A DNA stretch of 64,000 bases from Gracilaria vermiculophylla. Lineage: Eukaryota; Rhodophyta; Florideophyceae; Gracilariales; Gracilariaceae. This document shows positions 23,094 through 33,000 of the stretch, in pieces. The notes under the pieces were generated by a model. It saw only the letters and a program-made list of their open reading frames with translations. It did no database searches and was not told the DNA's origin. Location: NCBI GenBank assembly GCA_019155205.2, contig JAHNZQ020000181.1, forward strand, positions 437,008 to 501,007, read 5' to 3'. A program made the position numbers and the translations under genes. Each line of letters begins with the position of its first letter. The first letter of the stretch is position 1.

Positions 23094-25737
23094 TTATGAA
23101 TTCTTTTATCACATAGCACTACGATCCGGGATGCGATCGGTATTTCGAAGCTCACTGATAAGTCCACCTCCCTGAATGAGCTCCCGTCTCCTATAAAAAA
23201 GCTGCAACGAATCCTATGCTGGGTTTAACGACATCTCGAGTCCGGCAGCTATCGAACTGTCCATCGTCCGGAGGGGTTTGATGATGTGCTGAGTCGTGTC
23301 TATTGCCTATCGTTGCTACTCCTGCACGTTCTTCATGGGATACCTTACTTGGACTAGGCAATTATCTTATACACTCTTCAACGGTGTTCTTACTTCTTTC
23401 GCGCTGAAGGTAGAGACATAAACGTCTGGGCATTGTACCCTTTGCGTAACATATAATAAAGAGTTCATTGTCATTCAATATTCCCGGCCGGTAATCGCAC
23501 GTCACCCTTTTACTACACAGGTAAGATCGTAGAGGGTGCAATAGTGGCATGTGCCTAACAAACAATTGTGCCGGATATGTTTCTGCTGCATTTTGAGAAG
23601 CAATATTTTCGAGATATTCTGGAAATCTGGACAAAAGCGGCTTAGCCTTGTTTACATTTGTACTTCTTCTCATCACTTCCATATAATCCACTGCAACTTT
23701 TATCTAATCTTCCAAAGGCAGTTTCAGTGCGTTTTTTGAAACGCTATCTACCAAGTCACATCGCCTTTTCCGCAATGACTGAGTATTCAGATCATGTGGA
23801 TTGATTACGTATCATCAATAGGAAATGATGTCATACTGAAAACACCTGGTTTTGTACTGGGCTTGGTATGCAGGATATCAAATCGAGGCAAAGTCGTTTT
23901 TCTTCTTGCAGCAGATTATTTCAGTTTGGAAAGCAGAATTAATCATGAGCCTTCGTGTATTCGCGGGCCTATGCGAATAACAGCGTTATGAGTGTTCTCG
24001 GGATGAAGGGCCCGGCTGTTAATTTTTTATGTTGTTCGTGATAGCAACACTCACGAACGTTGCTAAAACCAAGAGCAGTTTGTGTTCTTACGGCACTTGA
24101 AAAGGTCCACTGTGCAGTCCTCAATACTTATTTGGCCAGTATTACCGAAATGCAGTTCTCGTGTTTTCTGTCGTGGTTCTGGTTTTTTGATCTTTTTGCG
24201 GTTGTACGAAGACTAATACCTGAAGCTTGGTTCCTAACAACCCTGTTCAACTCTTGGCATGAAATACATATAATCTCGAGCATGAAATTTACCCGTGTAG
24301 TGGAATATCCACTGCATCGCTCACACACAGGTTCTTCTTTAAAAGAAAACATATGGTTGGCGTGCCCCGTTTACAAACGCACAATCCGTGTTTCGGGTAT
24401 TAGGATTGTGAGCTTTCAAAAAGATTCTTCATTGAATCTGCAGCAATTAAAAAGTTCTCATGCGCAAGATCGATACAAAAAATCGCACGTAAACGACATT
24501 TTGAGCAACATGAGCTCTATACCACATAAAAGCGCCATGAAATGATGGTTTACAAACCTAAAGAGATGATAAAATGAAGGCAAACATTCTCGAATGAAAC
24601 TTTTAGGGAGTACAGATTTCCAAATGTCAGACTTCTCGTTGTGTAGAGTCAGCGAGCTGCAGATTGAAGACACTATAGGTAGGGGTCGAGCCCTGGCACG
24701 GCCACTCCCCCCAGTTCACTATAGGTTGGCGTTAATTTTATTCTGGGCTCAAGCTAGACTAGCTTGTTCTTTTGTGAACGCAAAAACTTCTTTTTCCTGA
24801 ATTGCATCTTAACTTCTGGATTTACTTATGAATGCCAGTCTTTGAAAGAAGAGCTGACCTCTTAAGCTGAAAAGGAGAAATGTAGTTGATAGACATGAGA
24901 AAAAAATGGCCATTAGCGTTTCGGCATTTTGAAGAAAGAGAATCACCTGTAAAGGTCTTTGTCTCGTCACCTCAGAATCAAGGATGACAGTCCGCGAAGA
25001 AGAAGAGATTTAAAAAGATTCGGAAACGTGCGGGCAAAAACTTTTCGGCAACTCGATGGTATCAGCATTTGAGAGACTGCAAAGCCTTTATGATCAGCGC
25101 CTTGCTAAACCAAATTCTTTGTTTTCCTTCTCAAGACCGTCTTCTTATTTGTCATCCAGTTGATTTGAGAATGTACTGAGAATTTCCTTTTCTGTTATAA
25201 CCATCCAGAATTGTGCACCGGCAGTGAACGTGATGCAGTCTACAGTAAAATGTGTAGCAGTTGAATGCTTTTGAATTGAGGATTGCAGATGTCCGGGTGG
25301 CCCGCCAAAAAACAATCAAAATGGCTCTGGCACAAGCTCTGTTTTTAGCTGCAGGAACCTAACAGCGTTCTCATCAAGGAATCATTTCGAAAGCTTTCTG
25401 ATTCGTATTCGGTGGGTAGCTGGCGTGATTTTAGCCTCTCTCCGGGCATCGAATTCAAGTTGTTCTCATTATATTCACACATCAATCTCAGCGTTGTTTC
25501 ATTTTGGATTGTGCACAATTAATACACCAATCAAGCGCACTAGCATGCGGAATGTTAGTGACTGGGGTGATAGTCCCTGACCCCTGTGCTTTTCCGATAC
25601 TGTGATGGCTTGCTCGTCCTCTGGAGAATTCATTGCGTAGTGGGGGAATTCATAGCTGTTTTTAGAATTCAATCCGACAAAGAAATCATTGTCTTTTAGG
25701 GATGAAGACTGAAAAATGCTGTGGAGCTCACGCACGC
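23094..25737. other. AT-rich region without a convincing gene
   Basis: Only short frames. A minus-strand frame from the ATG at 23682 to 23362 (106 codons) has no recognisable domain. A plus-strand frame at 24060-24545 starts at TTG. A 74-codon minus-strand frame (24352-24128, ATG start) contains C-x2-C and later C-x2-C and could be a small zinc ribbon, but nothing else supports it. Confidence 0.4.
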
Positions 25738-25746
25738 TATAAATAG
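25738..25746 (+). promoter_or_regulatory. TATA box of the Hint-domain gene
   Basis: TATAAATAG lies 139 bp before the ATG at 25877. Similar TATAAA motifs stand 90-230 bp before the three zinc-finger genes in this window. Confidence 0.5.
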
Positions 25747-25876
25747 AACTGCGGGAACAACATCGCCTGTGACTGGTCGGGCACATTTCCACCATTGCGA
25801 GTGTCCAGCGTCGCGATCTCCAACACTGTGGTTGCACCTCGGACGCGACTGTTAACCTCATTTTCTAAACTTGACC

Positions 25877-26767
25877 ATGGCTCTTTCCGCAGCTTTTGCC
25901 GCTGTGTTGTTGGGCATATCAGTTTGGGCATCTCCGCTGGGCGGGCTGTCGGAGCAGCGACAAGATCTGAAAGCTTCCGTGCACTATGCACCACCTTACG
26001 TGGGCAGTGCACAGAAGGCGGCCGACAGGCAGGCAAGTGCGTGGGGCGGCAATGGCACAGACACGGTAGCGACCGCTGCGCCGTCCCCGCACTACGGCGA
26101 ATGGGACGAACACGACGAAGGGGACAAGCGCGACGAAGAGGGCGAGCACGACGATTCGAACTGGGGCGAGGAAGGGATCGAGGACATCTTGGAGTGGGCG
26201 CAGCATTGCTTCCCCGGCAGTAGCCGGGTGCAGGTGGAGGGCGTGGGCACGGTGCAGATGCAGCACCTGCGCACCGGGCACAGAGTGCAGCAGGCGCGCG
26301 GCGGCGCCTCGGCGGTGTTTGCGTTCACGCACCAGGAGCGCGGCGGCCGCTTCCCGTTCCGGCGGCTGTGCGCGGGCGGCGCGTGCGTGACGGCCTCGGG
26401 CGGGCACTACGTGTTCGCGGCGCGCGGGCTGGCGGCGGCCGCGCGCGTGCGCGTGGGCGAGCGCGTGCAGCTGGCGAACGGGTCGCTGGCGGTGGTGACG
26501 GCGGCCAGCACGGTGTGGCGGCGCGGGCTGTACAACCCGCAGACGGCGAGCGGCGAGCTGGTGGTGGACGGCTTCCGCGTGAGCTCGTTCACGACGGCGG
26601 TGCGGCCCGCCGTGGCGCACACGCTGCTGGCGCCGCTGCGCGCGGCGCACCGGCTGTTGGGCGTGGACGTGACGGGCGGGGGGCTGGCCAGCATCCGCGC
26701 GCCGCGGGTGGCGGCCGCCGTGCTGCGCGGGGACGCGCACGTCGAGCTCAGCGCTCACCTCGGCTGA
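25877..26767 (+). CDS. Secreted Hint (Hog-like) domain protein
   Basis: Intronless 296-residue protein. The ATG at 25877 sits in ACCATGG; the codon two before it is TTG, so this is the start. Residues 1-19 are a hydrophobic signal peptide (cleavage likely near W-A-S). Residues 75-100 are a strongly acidic linker. A Hint domain follows: Cys111 in H-C-F-P-G, the expected autoprocessing nucleophile; T-A-S-G-G-H at 172-177, the usual Thr/His pair with wider spacing; Y-N-P-Q-T at 219-223; D-G-F-R-V-S-S-F-T at 231-239. After it come A-H-T-L-L-A-P-L and a short tail. Hint domains of hedgehog, inteins and related proteins cleave the chain at the Cys; Hog-like proteins are reported from red algae. No known signalling domain precedes it. 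It converges on the kinase gene. Confident as Hint; cleavage and any lipid transfer are inferred. Confidence 0.87.
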   Translation: MALSAAFAAVLLGISVWASPLGGLSEQRQDLKASVHYAPPYVGSAQKAADRQASAWGGNGTDTVATAAPSPHYGEWDEHDEGDKRDEEGEHDDSNWGEEGIEDILEWAQHCFPGSSRVQVEGVGTVQMQHLRTGHRVQQARGGASAVFAFTHQERGGRFPFRRLCAGGACVTASGGHYVFAARGLAAAARVRVGERVQLANGSLAVVTAASTVWRRGLYNPQTASGELVVDGFRVSSFTTAVRPAVAHTLLAPLRAAHRLLGVDVTGGGLASIRAPRVAAAVLRGDAHVELSAHLG

Positions 26768-27268
26768 GGGCGGTGTTGGTGCGACGCAGCGTGGTGGCAA
26801 GTGGGCACGGCAAGAGACTATTCTAACTTGGGTGAGGTTCGGCGCTGGCTTGCGCCGCACGAAAAGGGCAAGGTGGCTCGCAAGTAGCGCGTCAACACGC
26901 GCACGGGCGGCGGCGGTCGCACGCCGCCACGTGGCGGCGCGGCGGCTCGGCGGCTCGGCAGCGCGGGGGGAGCGTGCGCGCCGCGTGACGTGGCGCGGCG
27001 CGGCGCGCGACGCGCGCGCGCGACACGCGGTGTAATTGCGCCAAACATAGCGCACAACATACAACGCCAGATCAGTTGGGCAACACGCACCGCGTCCCAC
27101 GCCATGACATCATGCGCGCGAGTCCAGCAACCGCGTCGCGACAACCAAGATCATGCGCGTTCAAACGGCTGCCGCCGTCAACCCCCCGCCCCCCGTACAC
27201 CCCCCCGCGCCGCAGCCGCCGCCGCAGCGCCACCAAGCGTCCGGCCCCGCGCTGTCCACCGTCGTAGT
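26768..27268. other. Convergent spacer between Hint and kinase genes
   Basis: 500 bp between two facing stop codons, very rich in CGCG. It must hold both 3' ends. No polyadenylation signal was clearly recognised; antisense frames here are composition artefacts. Confidence 0.4.
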
Positions 27269-29518
27269 CTACAGCCCCGCGCGCAGCGCCAAAGCGCGTG
27301 CGTACGGCGCACCATCCTCGCTCACGGCGCCCGTGCGCACATACTCCATGCTCATGCCGCGCCGCACCTCGTCCCCGTGCTCGTCCATCACGCTGTCCAT
27401 CCCGTCGTCGCTGCGCACCATGGACGGCGGGCTGGACACCGGCTCCACGACGTCCTCCACGCAGATGCCGCCGCCGCGCGCGCCCACGCGCACCACCTTG
27501 GCGCACGTGCCGGAGCCGCCGGGCTCCGACGCGGACGGCACGAAAAACGTCGCCACCGGCTCCAGCATGTGCGCCGCCAGCCGCGGCGACGAGTGGTAGC
27601 CGTGGCTCTGCGCGCGCGGCTCGCCGCGCCCCAGCTTGCAGCTGCCGAAGAAGGCCACGCGCGCGCCGCGCCGCGCCGCCGCCTCGGCCAGCTTCTGCTG
27701 CCGCTGCCGCTCGCGCGCGATCTTGGGCGGCAGCTTTTGCGACTGCGAGTTAACAAAGTTGATGCCCTCGTCGTCGTCGCCGCCACCGCCGCCGGCGCGG
27801 TGGAACGAGCGCCGTAATGGCCCGTCCTTGGAGAACAGCGACAGCGTCTTGCGCGGGTGCGCCGCCGCCTCGTCCACGTGGTCGTCGCCGGCGGCGCCCA
27901 GGCGCGCGGACGGCAGCTGGCGCTCGAAGCGGTCCATCGACAGCTTCTGCGACGAGAGAATGCGGCGGATGAGGCTGGGGCGGCGGTTGACCAACTCGGA
28001 GTCGGCGGCGAGCACGGTGTGGGCCGCAATGTCGGCGGGCGCCGCGCACGGCGCGGCGGCGCAGTCGGACAGCGTGTGCTTGGCGCGCGCGCAGTCGCGG
28101 TGCAGCTGCGGCGGCATGACGGCGTCCGGGGCGCCGGTGAGCGAGCGGTTGAGCATGGCCACGTAGCGCCACTTTCCGCGCTTGGCGCGGTTGTGGCGGA
28201 GCGTGGCGCCGGTGTGCAGCACGGGCTCGGCGGCGGCGGGCGCGGGCTCTGCTGCGGCAGCGGCAGTGGCGGTTGCGGCGACGGCGGCGGCGGCGGCGGC
28301 GGCGGCGGACGCAGAGTGTTGAGCGGCGGACGGCGGGGCGCGCGCGCGCGCCAGCCACGGGTGCTGGAGGCACTCCTCGACGGTGAGTCGCTTGTGCGGG
28401 TCCTTGCACAGCATGCCACGCAGCAGGCTCTTGGCGTCGTGCGACACGGAGTGCCACTCCTCGGGCGGGAAGTAGGCGTTCTTGGAGAGGACGCGCTGGT
28501 AGTACTCGGACTCACTGTTGCCGCCAAACGGGAACTTGCCGCTGAGCAGGATGTACAGGACGACGCCGCTGGCCCATACGTCGACGGGGCAGCCGTGCGG
28601 GTCGCCGCGCAGCATCTCCGGGGCGATGTAGTACGGGGTGCCGACAAAACTGTTGAGCGTGGGGCGGTTTTCGGCGTCCAGGTAGTTGGCAAAGCCAAAG
28701 TCGGCGAGCTTGACGTTGAGCGGCCACGTGGAGTTGGCGCACAGGAGGTTTTCCAGCTTGACGTCGCGGTGCACAATGTTGCGCGAGTGCAGGTAGTGCA
28801 GGGCGCTGAGCAGGTCGATCATGACGGCGGCGGCGTGGGTCTCAGTGAAGTGGGTGTTGCGGGCGATGAAGTCGAAGAGCTCGCCGCCGGGGAGGTACTC
28901 CATGACAAAGTGGATGCGGCGCGAGCGCACAAAGACGTCGATGGTGCGGACGATGTTGGGGTGGGCGACGGACAGGATGATCTGCACCTCGCGGGCGAGG
29001 AAGTGGGTCTCGTTCTGGCGGCCCAGGCGCGGGACCATCTTGACGGCGACGGGCTCGTGGGTCATCTTGTCGTGGGCGAGGCGCACCTGGCCGTTCATGC
29101 CCTCGCCGACGAGGCGGCCGATGGCGTAGTACTCGTCGACGCGCGAGCTGAGCAGCGAGGCGCGGCGCATGGCGACGATCCACATGCGGAAGGCGGCCGG
29201 GGTGGGGGCGACGAAGGAGAGGGCGCGGGCGGGCAGCGCCAGGCGGATCTCGCGCGGCAGGGCGCCGCGCTCGACGAGGGCGTCGGCCAGCGAGACGTGC
29301 CAGCTGGGGGCGGCGGTGGCGGAGCGGTGCGACGCCAGCACGGAGCCGTTGAGCGTGAAGAAGCGCGAGCGGCGCGTGCGCAGGGAGCGGCCCTGCTTGG
29401 CCAGCCAGCCGTGCGCGGCGACGGGGTGCGGCGCCGTGTAGCGCAGCGGCGAGGTGGCGGCCGCGTGGTGCGCCAGCAGCGCGCGCGCATCGGCGTCGGC
29501 GCCCGGCGGCGGCTGCAT
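27269..29518 (-). CDS. PH-domain serine/threonine protein kinase (CAMK/SNF1-like)
   Basis: Intronless, 749 residues from the ATG at 29518; longer versions reach into an upstream minisatellite and are unlikely. Residues about 35-123 look like a PH domain (H-G-W-L-A-K-Q-G ... R-F-F-T-L, ending in a Trp-containing helix at 110-120), a membrane phosphoinositide-binding module. The kinase domain is 131-389: glycine loop G-E-G-M-N-G 138-143, Lys160, Glu177, H-R-D 250-252 with K254 and N257, D-F-G 273-275, A-P-E 299-301, D-V-W 313-315. All catalytic residues are present. The H-P-W-L ending at 386-389 is typical of CAMK kinases. The tail (390-749) is low complexity, Ala/Pro/Arg-rich and probably disordered. 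Same strand as the CLASP-like gene, 519 bp downstream of it. Substrate unknown. Confidence 0.88.
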   Translation of the reverse strand: MQPPPGADADARALLAHHAAATSPLRYTAPHPVAAHGWLAKQGRSLRTRRSRFFTLNGSVLASHRSATAAPSWHVSLADALVERGALPREIRLALPARALSFVAPTPAAFRMWIVAMRRASLLSSRVDEYYAIGRLVGEGMNGQVRLAHDKMTHEPVAVKMVPRLGRQNETHFLAREVQIILSVAHPNIVRTIDVFVRSRRIHFVMEYLPGGELFDFIARNTHFTETHAAAVMIDLLSALHYLHSRNIVHRDVKLENLLCANSTWPLNVKLADFGFANYLDAENRPTLNSFVGTPYYIAPEMLRGDPHGCPVDVWASGVVLYILLSGKFPFGGNSESEYYQRVLSKNAYFPPEEWHSVSHDAKSLLRGMLCKDPHKRLTVEECLQHPWLARARAPPSAAQHSASAAAAAAAAVAATATAAAAAEPAPAAAEPVLHTGATLRHNRAKRGKWRYVAMLNRSLTGAPDAVMPPQLHRDCARAKHTLSDCAAAPCAAPADIAAHTVLAADSELVNRRPSLIRRILSSQKLSMDRFERQLPSARLGAAGDDHVDEAAAHPRKTLSLFSKDGPLRRSFHRAGGGGGDDDEGINFVNSQSQKLPPKIARERQRQQKLAEAAARRGARVAFFGSCKLGRGEPRAQSHGYHSSPRLAAHMLEPVATFFVPSASEPGGSGTCAKVVRVGARGGGICVEDVVEPVSSPPSMVRSDDGMDSVMDEHGDEVRRGMSMEYVRTGAVSEDGAPYARALALRAGL

Positions 29519-29521
29519 GGC

Positions 29522-29870
29522 GGCGGCGAAAGCGGCGGCGCGAAAGCGGCGGAGCGAAAGCGGCGGAGCGAAAGCGGCGGAGCGAAAGCGGCGGAGCGAA
29601 AGTGCGGGGCGATGAAGAGAAAGGGCGGGGCGATGAAGAGAAAGGGCGGGGGGCGGGGCGGTGAAGAGAAAGGGCGGGGGGCGGGGCGGTGAAGAGAAAG
29701 GGCGGAGCGAAAGTGCGCGTTGATGAAGAGAAAGGCGGAGCGAAAGGCGGGGGGAGGGTGGAGCGAAAGGCGGGGGGGATGGAGCGAAAGGCAGGGGGGG
29801 TGGAGCGAAAGGCGGGGGGGTGGAGCGAAAGGCAGGGGGGGGGTGGAGCGAAAGGCGGGGAGGGGCGGGC
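29522..29870 (-). repeat. GAGCGAAA minisatellite upstream of the kinase
   Basis: Tandem GC-rich units of about 12-20 bp, with about eleven GAGCGAAA cores (TTTCGCTC read in the direction of the kinase), passing from AGCGGCGGAGCGAA units to AGAAAGGGCGGGGCGATG and GGTGGAGCGAAAGGC units. It occupies the place of the kinase promoter and 5' leader. Confidence 0.75.
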
Positions 29871-30037
29871 GGTGGGGGACGTGGGGGGGCACGGGGCGCG
29901 AGCGCGGGGGCGCGGGGCGCGGGCGCGGGCGCGGGCGCGGGCTCATGATGCGCTCGAGGCGCAAGACGCGTGTGTTTAACAGTCCAAGTTGGCGGCGCTA
30001 CGTAGCGCGCGACGCGCGCGATTACGTCGGCGCCCAA

Positions 30038-33000
30038 TCACAGGGCGCGCGCGAGCAGCGCGGGGCGCACGCGCAGCTGGCGGCACGCCACCTCGAAGGC
30101 GCGCGGCGGCAGGCAGCGGCGCATGGCGGCCGCCGCCGCGCGCGCCGCCGCGCGCACGGCCGCGCGCCGGTCGCGCGCCAGCCGCGCCAGCGCCAGCACC
30201 AGCCGCTGCAGCACGTCGCCGCGCCACACGAAGCCGCCGTCCGCGCGCTCGGCGCGCTCGAACGCGCGCTCCAGCGCGCCGCACGCCGCCGCCGCCACGC
30301 GCGCGTCCACCCCGCCGCCCCCCCCCCCGCCGCCGCCGCCGCCGCCGCCGCCGTCCACGGCGTGCACCAGCAGCGCCACCTGCGCCTCGGCGCTGAACTG
30401 CACGCCGAACGCGTCCAGCACGCGCTCGCCCGCCAGCCGCCGGTCCTCGCGCCCGTCGCGCGTCAGCGCCAGCACGCGCCGCAGCGCGTCGTCGCGCCGC
30501 CGCAGCGCGCGCTGCAGCGCGCGCGTCTGCGCCGCGCCCTCCGCGCACAGCAGCACCACGAACAGCGTCTCCAGCGCCGCCGCCGCCACGCGCTGGTGCC
30601 CGTCCACGATCAGCTCGCACGCCACCGTCGCGCACTCCTCCGCCACGCGCCCCGCCACGCGCTCCCCCCCCAGCGCCCGCGTCCTCTCGCGCAGCCCCTC
30701 CAGCGCCGCCGTCTTTTGCTCCCACCCCAGCCCGCTCGCCGCCTGGCACCGCCGCACCGCCTCCACCACCTGCCGCTCCGCCTCCCCCACCGCCCCCGTC
30801 TTCTTCCTCCCCCGCTTCGCACCTTCCGCGCCCTCCACGCGCTTGCTCACCACCCGCTCCGCACCTTCCACCCGCTTGCTCGCCACCCGCTTGCTCGCCA
30901 CCCGCTGCTCCGCTCCTTCCGCGCGCGTCCCCGCCCGCTCCGCCCCTTCCACTCTCTTCTCCGCCCGCTCCCCCGCTTCTGCCCGCTTGACTGCACGCTC
31001 CCCCGCTTCTGCCCGCTTGACTGCACGCTCCCCCGCTTCTGCCCGCTTGACTGCCCGCTCCGCCGCTTCTGCCGGTTTGCCCGCATCCTCCTCCGCGCCC
31101 CCCGGTCGCTTGACCGCGCCCTCCGCGCGCGTCACAGCCCTTTCCGCACCCGCCTCCGCGCGTCCCGCCCCGGCCGCCGTCCCGTTCTGCGGCATCAGCG
31201 ACCGCCGCGGCGGCCGCCCCTTGAACCACCCCACCCGCCTCTTGAGCGCCGCCGGCGCCTGCACGTCCGCCGCGTCCCTGCGCCCTGCGTCGCCGCCCGC
31301 CGCGTTCTCCTTGTCGCCGCCCAGCCCCGCGGGCGCCGCCGCCACCACCGCCACGCTGCTCCGTGCCTGCTTCTCAATGTCCGCCATCAGCTCCGCAAAG
31401 TCCGAGATGTCCGGCATGCACAGCTGCGGCGTCTTCAGCAGCTGCTCTGCGCTGTCGCCCCGTTCCCGCGCGCCCTCCTCTTCTTCACCCGCCCCGCCGC
31501 ACCCGTCCGCTGCCTCCACCGTCGCCGCGTCTGTTTGCGACTCGTCGTCTTCGCTTTCGGCACGTTGGGCGCCCTGCCCTGCTTCGCCCTGCCGCTCCGC
31601 CGCCTCGCTTCCACGCTCGTCGCCGCCCTCGGCGCCGCCCCCGCCGTCAGCGTCCGTTCCGTCGCCCACCACCGTCCCGGCCTCGCCCCTCACCAACGCG
31701 GGCGACCCCATCAGCGCCGCCGCGCTCATGTCCGGTCGCAGTGCGCGCCGCGCCCTGATCACGTGCGGCGTCTCATTCACCCCCATGATAAACGACAGTC
31801 TCCCCTTATTCACCCTCTGCGCGCACTCCTCCCGCCCCGCCCCCGACCCTTCCGAGCCGAGCCCCCCCGGCGAAGTTTCCCCGCTGCGTTTGCCTGACGA
31901 ATCGCCGCCGCAACTTGTGGATCGGCGCCATCCGCACTCTGTGTCCCCGGTGCCCTCGCTGCGCGGAGCCGCGTGCTGCGCCCCGGGGGAGGCGCTAACC
32001 GGCTTGGTTTGCGCCGGTGAGTTCCATGCTGAGTCGTGCGAGGCTGCGGGCGAAGGCCGGGCAGCGGTGCTCGAAGCTGCGGGCGAATGCCTTGCAGAGG
32101 AGCTCGATGCCGCGGGCGAAGGCCGGGCAGCGGTGCTCAAAGCTGCGGGCGAATGCCTTGCAGAGGAGCCCGATGCCGCGGGCGAAGCACTCTTCGCGCA
32201 GGAGCCCGGCGCTGTGGGCGAATGCCTTGCCGAGGAGCCCGATGCCGCGGGCGAATGCTTCTTTGCAGAGGAAGCAGATGCTGCGGGCGAATGCGCGGCA
32301 AAAGTGCTCGATGCAGCGCACGAATGCCTTGCACAAGTGCCCGTTGCGGCGGGCGAATGCCGTGCCGAGGAGCTCGACGCGACGGGCGAGTGCTTTGTGG
32401 CGGAGCTCGAAGCGGCGGGCAGACGGCCACAGGCGTATGTGGGTGATTGCGAGTTGCACACCAGTCCGTGCGGAGCTGACTCGTCACCGGAGCTGGCCGC
32501 CGTCACTGCCTTTGGTGCCTGCGGAGTGCTGTGTTGGCTTTCGTGCTTAAATTCATCGGTGCTGTCGGTCACGGAAGCGAGAGACGTCGGCTGGGCGTCT
32601 TCAGAACTGCCCCGCACATTTGTAGACACTGGCGATTCGACGATTGTCTTCTCCGCGCTTGCGCCCTGTGCGTTCTTCCGTGGCACCGCAACTGTCGACT
32701 TTTCCGCCAAAGACGTGAACTCTGCGCTAACAGACGTTTTCATCAGGCTGTGCGAGGGAGCAATGACGCTCGTGGATGGCAAGCCCTTTGACGTGCTTTC
32801 GTCCTTCAGCGAATTGATTTCACCATCAAAGGAGGCCAGTTTTGGAGCAATTGACCTCCTGGGCGGCCTCAAGTGCGGTCGAGAGGGCTTGCGAGGAAGG
32901 TGTGGTCTGCTTTCAAAGTCGACCCGATTGGGGCGCGGAACCATCGACGGTCGCGCATGGGGCGCTGACTCATTGAACGGCACGTGCAAACCAAGGTCCA

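Noticed and set aside
24060..24545. 161-codon plus-strand frame
   Set aside because: Starts at TTG, no recognisable motif, codon use not different from neighbouring noncoding DNA by eye.
25919..27100. 393-codon minus-strand frame over the Hint gene
   Set aside because: Arg/Ala/His composition typical of antisense GC-rich DNA; the Hint domain on the plus strand explains the region.
27857..29692. 611-codon plus-strand frame antisense to the kinase
   Set aside because: Mirror of a kinase gene with all catalytic motifs on the other strand; Gly/Val/Arg-rich translation without any motif.
29520..30037. N-terminal extension of the kinase into upstream repeats
   Set aside because: The extension is a translated minisatellite (Ser/Leu/His/Pro repeats); the ATG at 29518 precedes the PH domain closely.
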